The position numbers were made by a program, and so were the translations under genes. 41,610 nucleotides of DNA from positions 1 through 41,610 of the forward strand of contig JAFQSQ010000007.1 of NCBI GenBank assembly GCA_017409465.1, given 5' to 3'. This DNA comes from Akkermansia sp. (GTDB lineage Bacteria; Verrucomicrobiota; Verrucomicrobiia; Verrucomicrobiales; Akkermansiaceae). Shown here in pieces: positions 15,879 through 22,560 of the stretch. The notes beneath the pieces are model-generated. The model saw nothing but the letters and a program-made list of their open reading frames with translations. It did no database searches and was not told the origin of the DNA. Every line of letters starts with the position of its first letter. Within the stretch, counting starts at the first letter, position 1.

Positions 15879-15952
15879 GCGCCTGTAGCTCAATTGGATA
15901 GAGCATCTGACTACGGATCAGAAGGTTTGGGGTTCGAATCCCTACGGGCGTG
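15879..15952 (+). tRNA. tRNA-Arg (anticodon ACG)
   Basis: The 74-nt sequence folds as a full cloverleaf. The acceptor stem GCGCCTG pairs with CGGGCGT (first pair G-U). The anticodon stem TCTGA/TCAGA encloses the loop CTACGGA, anticodon ACG, which reads CGN arginine codons after A34 deamination. The T arm has GGTTCGAATCC. The CCA end is not encoded. A promoter lies upstream and a terminator downstream. Confidence 0.97.
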
Positions 15953-15982
15953 CTTCTCATACCAGGCTGAAAAGCAAAAAAT

Positions 15983-16013
15983 GCCGGATTTCTTCAACGA
16001 AACCGGCTTTTTT
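15983..16013 (+). terminator. Terminator after tRNA-Arg
   Basis: GCCGGATTTC pairs with GAAACCGGC (one bulged A), followed by TTTTTT, between the tRNA and tmRNA genes. Confidence 0.8.
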
Positions 16014-16040
16014 GTACACTAAACACTTGTGTGAGATACA
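16012..16040 (+). promoter_or_regulatory. Candidate promoter of tmRNA
   Basis: TTGTAC at 16012-16017 and GATACA at 16035-16040, spacer 17 nt. The -10 match is weak, but the predicted start, 7 nt downstream, coincides with the mature 5' end of tmRNA at 16047. Confidence 0.35.
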
Positions 16041-16046
16041 CAACAT

Positions 16047-16404
16047 GGGGGCGTCCCGGTTTCGACTGAACATTCGAGACGTCGGCTGCATGTGGAGGTT
16101 GATCGGCTGGCCTCCTTAAAAGCCGCTCAAAAGATTAAGTGCCTATTCTGATAACGAATACGCCATGGCTGCGTAACATACGCGCCGGATCCGATTCCTG
16201 ACGCCTGCTGGGGATGACGATCTTAGCTTAGCAGGCAGGTGCCGTGCGGGGGAACCGCGTGCGGCATGACACCCACAGGTTCCTGGCTTGAGTGGAAGGC
16301 TGACGCGGAGCGGACCACCGGCGAGATGCAGCAATCCGCGTCTGAACATGGAGATGCTTACGTCAACAGTGTCCAGGACAGGGGTTCGATTCCCCTCGCC
16401 TCCA
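16047..16404 (+). ncRNA. ssrA: Transfer-messenger RNA (tmRNA)
   Basis: tmRNA rescues stalled ribosomes and tags the unfinished protein for proteolysis. The 5' end GGGGGCGTCCCGGTTTCGAC and the 3' end with T arm GGGGTTCGATTCCCC and acceptor CGCCTCC-A form the tRNA-like domain (7-bp acceptor with one G-U pair). It is a one-piece tmRNA of about 358 nt. The tag frame at 16141-16176 encodes AYSDNEYAMAA followed by TAA, ending in the hydrophobic AA type recognised by ClpXP. CCA is not encoded (GCC follows the discriminator A). Confidence 0.96.
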
Positions 16405-16540
16405 GCCTCCGTTTTTTCGGAGAAAAAACTTCGGCTTGGCAAGCCAGCAGGCTTGTCAAGCCTCCCTTTTTAGCGGGCAACGCCCGATAAAAAGGGAGGC
16501 TGTCACGCCAGAGCGGCAAAGCCGCGGCGGCGGACAAAGG
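16405..16540. repeat. Cluster of strong palindromes after ssrA
   Basis: Three hairpins follow each other: GTTTTTTC/GAAAAAAC at 16411-16429; an 11-bp stem at 16435-16460 (CTTGGCAAGCC with GGCTTGTCAAG, one G-T pair); and a 19-bp stem with one mismatch and a 3-nt loop at 16460-16500. At least one probably ends ssrA transcription. The rest of this gene-free stretch holds nothing recognisable. Confidence 0.7.
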
Positions 16541-16620
16541 GATTTACGATTTACGAGTGACGATTTACGAGTGACGATTTACGAGTGACGATTTGCGATT
16601 TGCGAGTGGTGAGTGACGAT
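16541..16620. repeat. Tandem 14-bp repeat (GATTTACGAGTGAC)
   Basis: Three full 14-bp units and several half or variant units (GATTTGC, GAGTG) run head to tail. The unit itself splits into two 7-mers. There is no spacer structure as in CRISPR and no gene in the stretch. Confidence 0.85.
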
Positions 16621-16659
16621 ATAGGTCGATGCGGGGGGTGGCGATAGAGAAAAACGTCC

Positions 16660-16688
16660 TTGACTTGTGCAGTAAAATATAATAGAGT
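16660..16688 (+). promoter_or_regulatory. Candidate promoter of the fucosyltransferase gene
   Basis: TTGACT at 16660-16665 with TAGAGT at 16683-16688 (17-nt spacer). A perfect TATAAT at 16678-16683 overlaps it but lies only 12 nt from the -35 box, so the true -10 is uncertain. Confidence 0.4.
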
Positions 16689-16706
16689 GGCAACCGTGGC
16701 TGACGT

Positions 16707-17600
16707 ATGAAAGTGATACGTATAACAGACGGTCTGGGTAACCAGATGTTTCAGTACGCCTTTGCTCTGGCTCTGCAGAAGATGACCGGTGAGGAGGTGT
16801 ACCTGGATCGCACATGGTTTCCGGAATACGGCGGTAAATTGCGCAATGCCGTGCGCCGTGTCTATGGGCTGGATGTGTTTCAGCTGAGTATTAATGAATA
16901 TGTGACGGCGGAGACCTCGCACGATATCATCTACGGCGAGGGATTGATGGGAAAGCTGAATGAGTTTCTGCATCTGCGACCCGGTCTTCTTCGTGAGGGT
17001 AAGCATCCGCTGGGGCTGCCGGAGCTGGGGGGCTATGTCGGCAAGAACAAGGTATTCCGTGGCTTTTTTCAGCAGGCCTCCTATGCAGAGTTTGCGCGGG
17101 AGGATTTGCTGGTGGAGTTCCGAATCGACGATGCTGTGCTGGATGCCCCCAATCTTGATATGCTGGCGCAGATCAGAGCTGCCGGTGAGTGTGCGGTAGC
17201 TGTACATGTGCGACGGGGCGATTATGTCAATGCCGCTACTCAGAGCGTCTTTGGACTCTGCTCGGCTGATTACTATGCCCGGGCTGCTCGTATCGTGGCA
17301 GATAAGGTAGGTAAAACACCTCATCTCTTTGTCTTTTCTGATGACCCGGAATGGGTGCGGAATGATTTTCGTTCGGATTTTCCGCTGACGGCGGTAGATA
17401 TCAATTCGCCCGATACCGGACATCTGGATATCAACCTGATGCGCCACTGCCACCATGCCATCACGGCCAACAGTACATTCAGCTGGTGGGGCGCATGGCT
17501 GATTCCGCACGATGATGCCGTCGTGGTAAGCCCGGAGAAGTGGTTTGCCTCATCGGGACGAGCGGAAGGACTGCAGCCCAGTCGCTGGATTCTTGCCTGA
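16707..17600 (+). CDS. Alpha-1,2-fucosyltransferase (glycosyltransferase family 11)
   Basis: This GDP-fucose-dependent enzyme adds fucose in alpha-1,2 linkage to a glycan, usually in O-antigen or capsule repeats. The N-terminal RITDGLGNQMFQYAFALAL, the donor-site motif HVRRGDY (His167) and the C-terminal HCHHAITANSTFSWWGAWL are the three conserved GT11 motifs. At 297 residues it has normal length and no membrane span. It stands alone and not inside a polysaccharide cluster. The acceptor is unknown. In a gut organism it could build host-like H-type epitopes; that is inference. Confidence 0.9.
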   Translation: MKVIRITDGLGNQMFQYAFALALQKMTGEEVYLDRTWFPEYGGKLRNAVRRVYGLDVFQLSINEYVTAETSHDIIYGEGLMGKLNEFLHLRPGLLREGKHPLGLPELGGYVGKNKVFRGFFQQASYAEFAREDLLVEFRIDDAVLDAPNLDMLAQIRAAGECAVAVHVRRGDYVNAATQSVFGLCSADYYARAARIVADKVGKTPHLFVFSDDPEWVRNDFRSDFPLTAVDINSPDTGHLDINLMRHCHHAITANSTFSWWGAWLIPHDDAVVVSPEKWFASSGRAEGLQPSRWILA

Positions 17601-17643
17601 TTAGGCTTGCCATGGTTATGCGGGTATGCTAGCATAGACCATC

Positions 17644-18219
17644 ATGAGGAATATCCTGCTTCTGCTGTCGGCTGTTGTTCTGCTGTGTCCGTCGGTGTAT
17701 GCTCAGGCTGCCGAGCCATCGAAAACGGAGCGTGTGGTGAGTGGTTTACTGGATTTCGGGACAGCGGTGATGAAGAAGCGTGCCGCTGACAGAGAGGCTG
17801 CTTCTACTCCGCAGGCTGTTGAGGCAAATGCGCCGGCTGAGGCAGAGGAGAGCAGAATGACCCGATTGGGAAAGTCCGTAGGTACCCTGGTGCAGGGAAT
17901 GAGTGATCCACACTTTCTGGCAGAAAAGATAGCGACCGTACTCAGGGAAACGGGGGAACTGGTTCTGCGCGAATATCTGGAGCAATATAAGGCCGAGGGT
18001 AGAGCCTATACCCGAGAGCTGGCCAATATCATCACCGAGCGTATTGTGAATCATGATAAGGTGGCATCCACGCTGCGTTCCATACGGATGCTTTGTTGGG
18101 GAGTTGTTATCTACCTCTCGGTGATTACTTTGCTCATCTTCTTTATGCTCTGGCGCATGAAGTGCTCGAACGAAAAAGTCCTCAGGGCGATAGAGGAGCT
18201 GCGTCAAAGAAGCCGCTGA
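17644..18219 (+). CDS. Hypothetical membrane protein with signal peptide
   Basis: I do not recognise this 191-residue protein. It begins with a signal peptide (MRNILLLLSAVVLLCPSVYAQA). The central part is charged and helical (SRMTRLGKSVGTLVQGM, ETGELVLREYLEQYKAEGRAY). One strong membrane span lies near residues 153-173 (VIYLSVITLLIFFMLW), followed by a short basic cytoplasmic tail. Topology suggests a periplasmic helical domain anchored in the inner membrane. It follows the fucosyltransferase gene by 43 nt and converges on mpl. Confidence 0.7.
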   Translation: MRNILLLLSAVVLLCPSVYAQAAEPSKTERVVSGLLDFGTAVMKKRAADREAASTPQAVEANAPAEAEESRMTRLGKSVGTLVQGMSDPHFLAEKIATVLRETGELVLREYLEQYKAEGRAYTRELANIITERIVNHDKVASTLRSIRMLCWGVVIYLSVITLLIFFMLWRMKCSNEKVLRAIEELRQRSR

Positions 18220-18234
18220 GGTGTCCCTCAGCGG
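18213..18234. terminator. Hairpin between convergent genes
   Basis: CCGCTGAGG and CCTCAGCGG form a perfect 9-bp stem with a 4-nt loop, overlapping the stop codon of the plus-strand gene and lying 34 nt past the mpl stop. There is no clear T run, so a terminator role is only likely. Confidence 0.4.
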
Positions 18235-18267
18235 CGGTAGGAGAGTCGGTAGGAGCGCCTGACGGTG

Positions 18268-19692
18268 TTACTGTGCCAGGGCGGCCAGCAGCTTGTTGTG
18301 GATACCGCCGAAGCCGCCGTTGCTCATCACCAGCAGCACATCGCCGGGGTGGACATGGGTCACCACATGCGCCACGATGTCGTCTACATCCTTGCCCAGA
18401 TGGCACTGTTTGCCGCAGGCTGCGATTTCTTCGCAGAGTAACTGTTCGTTGAGCTGTTCTTCCGGCTTGAGCTTCTTGTGATTCTCGACATGAGCCACCA
18501 CGGCGAAGTCGGCCTCTGCCAGCGACTGCGCCAGCTCATGTTGGAAAAGGTTGCGGATGGTGGTGTTGCTGCGGGGTTCGAAAAGAACCCAGATGCGGCT
18601 CTTGGGATAGCGCTGGCGAATCCCGGTGATGGCCTGGGAGATAGCGGTGGGGTGGTGGGCGAAATCATCCACCACGGTGATGCTGTGTACCGTGCCGCGT
18701 ACTTCCTGGCGACGGGCGACCCCTTCAAAGGAGTTGAGGGCATCGCTGATTTGCTCTGCATTCAGTCCGGCGACTCGGGCTGCACAGGCTGCCATAGCGG
18801 CATTGCGAATGTTGAAGTCACCAATCATGGGCACGTTGAGAGTCGTGCCGTTGAGGGCGTAGGGGGCGTCTTCGGCCGTAGTCAGAGTGAATGAGGAGCC
18901 ATCGGTGCGGTGGGCGATATTGCCGATGCGTACATCGGCCTGCTCACTCATGCCAACGCTGACGATGCGTACGGTGCGGAGTTCTCTGGCGGCGTGCTCG
19001 CGCACGGCTGCACAGTTCGGGCAATCGGCATTGATGAAGACAAGCCCGTTGGAGGGAACCACGCGCAGCAACCGCTCAAAGGAGAGTTTAATCTCATCCA
19101 CGTTGGCGTAGATGTCGGCATGATCCATCTCGATATTGTTGATGATGACCACCTCCGGCAGGTAGTGCAGGAACTTGGAGCGCTTGTCGAAGAATGAGGT
19201 GTCGTACTCATCTCCCTCCAGCACGCAGAAATCGGAGTCGGTGAAGCGTCCGCCGCGTCCCAGATTGCGGGCAATGCCGCCAATCATGAAGCTGGGGTTG
19301 AGCCCGTTTGCCTCCATCATCCAGGTCAGCATGGAGGTGGTGGTGGTTTTGCCGTGGGTACCGGTGACTACAAAATTGCGGTGCCCCCAGAGGAAAAACT
19401 CTTTCATGGTTTCCGGCAGGCTCATGTAGCGCAGGCGGCGGTCGAGAACAGCTTCCACCTCGGTATTGCCGCGGCTCATGGCATTGCCGATGACGATGAG
19501 TTCCGCATCATCCGGAATGTTGGAGGGCTTGTAGCCCTGGAAAATCTGAATGCCCTCACTCTCCAGAAAAGTGGACATGGGCGGGTAGACGTTGGCATCG
19601 GTGCCGGTGACCACAAAGCCCTTGCGTGCCATGGCTGAGGCGACAGCCCCCATTGCAGTACCGCATATTCCGAGGAAATGAACGTGTTTCAT
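18268..19692 (-). CDS. mpl: UDP-N-acetylmuramate:L-Ala-gamma-D-Glu-meso-DAP ligase
   Basis: Mpl joins recycled murein tripeptide to UDP-MurNAc in peptidoglycan recycling. It is a Mur ligase relative: N-terminal Rossmann part (HFLGICGTAMGAVASAM), P-loop GTHGKTTTTSML near residue 110, and the C-terminal ligase domain (VVDDFAHHPTAI, FEPRSNT). The segment LEGDEYDTSFFDKRSKFLHY distinguishes Mpl from MurC. At 474 residues it is close to the usual 450-460. It implies uptake or internal recycling of muropeptides and meso-DAP peptidoglycan. It has its own upstream region (TTGCCA-15 nt-TATAAC on the minus strand, about 35 nt before ATG). Confidence 0.93.
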   Translation of the reverse strand: MKHVHFLGICGTAMGAVASAMARKGFVVTGTDANVYPPMSTFLESEGIQIFQGYKPSNIPDDAELIVIGNAMSRGNTEVEAVLDRRLRYMSLPETMKEFFLWGHRNFVVTGTHGKTTTTSMLTWMMEANGLNPSFMIGGIARNLGRGGRFTDSDFCVLEGDEYDTSFFDKRSKFLHYLPEVVIINNIEMDHADIYANVDEIKLSFERLLRVVPSNGLVFINADCPNCAAVREHAARELRTVRIVSVGMSEQADVRIGNIAHRTDGSSFTLTTAEDAPYALNGTTLNVPMIGDFNIRNAAMAACAARVAGLNAEQISDALNSFEGVARRQEVRGTVHSITVVDDFAHHPTAISQAITGIRQRYPKSRIWVLFEPRSNTTIRNLFQHELAQSLAEADFAVVAHVENHKKLKPEEQLNEQLLCEEIAACGKQCHLGKDVDDIVAHVVTHVHPGDVLLVMSNGGFGGIHNKLLAALAQ

Positions 19693-19938
19693 GTATATTC
19701 TGGTGGAGTGAAGAGAGCTAAGAGGTTATATCATCTCTCTTCATTTGGCAAGTGTTTTTTACGTTAGCGCTCTTAGCCCACTTTTTTCAATGTAAAGAAA
19801 ACATGAAAGCCGGAGGGGGTCATCGTAGAATGGATAGGATAACTGAAAGAGTTGACGACATGTAGGACGCAGCAGGCTGAGAATGGGGATATTCGCCCTT
19901 TGCTCTGTGACATATTTGCCTGATGACATAATACAATA

Positions 19939-19966
19939 TTGAGGCGCGCGCGTACGCGCGTATAAT
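19939..19966 (+). promoter_or_regulatory. gyrB promoter with alternating purine-pyrimidine spacer
   Basis: TTGAGG at 19939-19944 and a perfect TATAAT at 19961-19966 are separated by 16 nt. The spacer contains the 14-bp palindrome CGCGCGTACGCGCG (19947-19960), part of a 21-nt strictly alternating purine-pyrimidine tract (19944-19964), the class of sequence most prone to form Z-DNA under negative supercoiling. The ATG lies only 11 nt after the -10 box. The rest of the gap between mpl and gyrB shows no gene. Confidence 0.6.
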
Positions 19967-19977
19967 GGGTGGCACTT

Positions 19978-22536
19978 ATGAGTGATAACACAACGCCCCC
20001 GGAGGATGCTGAAAAGCTTTCGACCGGGGCTCAGCAGGAGTACGGCGCCGCCCAGATTGATAAGCTGGAGGGTCTGGAAGCCGTGCGTAAGCGTCCGGGT
20101 ATGTACATTGGTGACCCGGATGAACGTGGTTTGCATCATTGCGTGTTTGAGGTGCTGGATAACTCCATCGACGAGCATCTGGCCGGATATTGCAGCAAAA
20201 TCATCATCCAGATACACGAGGGCGGTACCATCTCCGTGATTGACAACGGACGCGGTATTCCGGTGGATATGCACCCCAAGTTCGGTATTCCCGCCGTGGA
20301 GCTGGTGCTCACCAACCTGCACGCCGGCGGTAAGTTCGGCCAGGGTGCTTACAAGTATTCCGGCGGTCTGCACGGTGTGGGTGCCAAGTGTGTGAACGCG
20401 CTTTCCGACTTCTTCAAGGCAGAGGTGCGCCGCGACGGCAAGCGCCACGTCATCACTTTTGAGCGCGGCAAGACGGTGGAGAAGCTGCATGTGACCGGTT
20501 CCTGCCCGGAATCGCAGACCGGCACGGCCATCACCTTCCTGCCGGATCCGACCATCTTTACGGATACCACGGAGTTCAAGTTCGACCTGCTGGCTCGCCG
20601 TCTGCGCGAGCTCGCCTTCCTGAATCCCGGTCTTGTCATCGAACTGACAGATGAACGCAGCGGTCAGGAGCGCACGGAGACGTTTTATTACAAGGACGGT
20701 ATCAAGGAGTTCGTGAAGCAGCTGGGTGAGAATAAGACTCTCATTACCGCTGAGCCCATCGTCATGAGCGGTGTGCGCCACATTGAGGTGGAGTACGACG
20801 GCAAGACCATGGAGGATGATGTCATCGTGGACGTGGTGATGCAGTACAACGACAGCGACCGCTACCAGATTCAGTGCTACGCCAACTCCATCTTCAACGC
20901 GGACGGCGGTACGCACCTTTCCGGTTTCCGCAGCTCGCTCACCCGCGCTATCAACAACTACGCCAAGAGCAACAACCTGCTGAAGGATAAAGACCCCAGC
21001 CTGAACGGCGATGACGTGCGTGAGGGCCTCGTGGCGGTCATCTCCGTGAAGATGCCCAACCCGCGTTTCTCCTCCCAGACCAAGGACAAGCTGGTGAATA
21101 CAGAGATTGAAGGCGTTGTCAGCAGCGTGGTGTATGAGGAGCTCAAGGAATACTTTGAGGAGAACCCCGCCGTGGCCAAGGTCATCATCGACCGCTGCCT
21201 CATTGCCTCCCGCGCCCGTGAGGCCGCCCGTAAGGCTCGCGAAAGTGTGCGCAAGAGCGCCATGACCGTGGGCGGCGGTCTGCCCGGCAAACTGGCAGAC
21301 TGCTCCAACCGCGACCCGCAGAAGTGCGAGCTCTTCATTGTGGAGGGTGACTCTGCAGGCGGTTCCGCCAAGACAGCTCGTGACCGCCGTACGCAGGCTA
21401 TTCTGCCGCTGCGCGGTAAGATTCTCAACGTGGAGAAAGCCCGTCTGGATCGTGCGCTGGGCAGTGAGACCATTCAGAACATCATCACCGCCATTGGTGC
21501 CGGTATCGGCGATGGGGAAGGTGAGGGCTCTTTTGATCTGTCGAAGGTGCGTTATCACAAGATTATTCTGATGGCTGATGCCGACGTGGACGGTGCGCAT
21601 ATCTGCACGCTGCTGCTCACGCTCTTCTGCCGCCACATGCCGCAGCTGGTGCGTGCGGGGTATCTCTACATTGCCCAGCCGCCGCTCTACCGCGTCATTC
21701 ACCGCAAGGTGGAGCAGTATGTGCAGGACGAGGTATCGCTGAACCGTAAGCTCATTTCTCTGGGTGCCGGGGATGTGACCCTGCGCACGCCGGACGGCAG
21801 CCAAACCTATGATGCCGATACGCTCATGGGTATTCTGGAGACGCTCATTTCCCTGCAGAAGTATGAGGGCAGCGTGGCCAGCCACGGCGGTGATTTCCGC
21901 GACCTGCTGCGCCACCGTGCCGCCACCGGCAATTTCCCGCAGTATCTGGTGAAGGTGCGCTGCGGCAATGATGAGGAGGTGCAGTATTTTGCCGATATGG
22001 AGAGCCTGACGGCGTTCTCTGATGAGAACCGCGACCTCTTCCTCTTCGGTGAGCCGAGCGAGGAGGAGCTGGCTGCCAATCCGCTGCCGGTGCGTGAGGG
22101 CCCCAGCCGCCGTGCCCTGCTGCACGAGCTGCACGAGGCCAAGGCCATCACCCGCGTGCTGACGCGTCTGGAGGAACTGGGCATTGCCGCTGATAAGCTG
22201 TTGAGCGATGATGCCCCGGTCTTCGAACTGGTGGAAAATTCCCGCAACGTGGTGACCTCCATCAACTACGTGCCGGATATCCTGACCAAGGTGCTGGAAA
22301 TCGGCGGCCGCAGCGTGAGCATCACCCGATTCAAAGGTCTGGGTGAAATGAACGCCAAGGACCTGTATGACACCACCATGGACCCGGAGAAGCGCGAGCT
22401 GCTGCGCGTGCGTCTGGATGATGACAACGCCGTGCAGGCAGATAAGATGTTCACCATCCTCATGGGTGATTTGGTGGAGCCCCGCCGCCGCTTCATTGAG
22501 GATAATGCCCTCAACGTCCGTAACCTCGATGTGTAA
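19978..22536 (+). CDS. gyrB: DNA gyrase subunit B
   Basis: GyrB is the ATPase subunit of gyrase, which introduces negative supercoils. The GHKL ATPase domain has EVLDNSIDEHLAG and the ATP-lid segment YKYSGGLHGVG. The TOPRIM domain has EGDSAGGSAK (Glu456) and MADADVDGAHI. The C-terminal tail has RFKGLGEMNAKDLYDTTMDP. About 170 extra residues between TOPRIM and the tail make it a long, Gram-negative-type GyrB (852 residues). The ATG at 19978 (MSDNTTPPE) is preferred over the GTG three codons earlier. gyrA follows after 24 nt in the same operon. Confidence 0.97.
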   Translation: MSDNTTPPEDAEKLSTGAQQEYGAAQIDKLEGLEAVRKRPGMYIGDPDERGLHHCVFEVLDNSIDEHLAGYCSKIIIQIHEGGTISVIDNGRGIPVDMHPKFGIPAVELVLTNLHAGGKFGQGAYKYSGGLHGVGAKCVNALSDFFKAEVRRDGKRHVITFERGKTVEKLHVTGSCPESQTGTAITFLPDPTIFTDTTEFKFDLLARRLRELAFLNPGLVIELTDERSGQERTETFYYKDGIKEFVKQLGENKTLITAEPIVMSGVRHIEVEYDGKTMEDDVIVDVVMQYNDSDRYQIQCYANSIFNADGGTHLSGFRSSLTRAINNYAKSNNLLKDKDPSLNGDDVREGLVAVISVKMPNPRFSSQTKDKLVNTEIEGVVSSVVYEELKEYFEENPAVAKVIIDRCLIASRAREAARKARESVRKSAMTVGGGLPGKLADCSNRDPQKCELFIVEGDSAGGSAKTARDRRTQAILPLRGKILNVEKARLDRALGSETIQNIITAIGAGIGDGEGEGSFDLSKVRYHKIILMADADVDGAHICTLLLTLFCRHMPQLVRAGYLYIAQPPLYRVIHRKVEQYVQDEVSLNRKLISLGAGDVTLRTPDGSQTYDADTLMGILETLISLQKYEGSVASHGGDFRDLLRHRAATGNFPQYLVKVRCGNDEEVQYFADMESLTAFSDENRDLFLFGEPSEEELAANPLPVREGPSRRALLHELHEAKAITRVLTRLEELGIAADKLLSDDAPVFELVENSRNVVTSINYVPDILTKVLEIGGRSVSITRFKGLGEMNAKDLYDTTMDPEKRELLRVRLDDDNAVQADKMFTILMGDLVEPRRRFIEDNALNVRNLDV

Positions 22537-22560
22537 CCCCCAACCCTTTTTACCTGAATT

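Noticed and set aside
16541..16620. Possible CRISPR array
   Set aside because: Repeats are 14 bp and head to tail with no unique spacers, and no cas gene is present.
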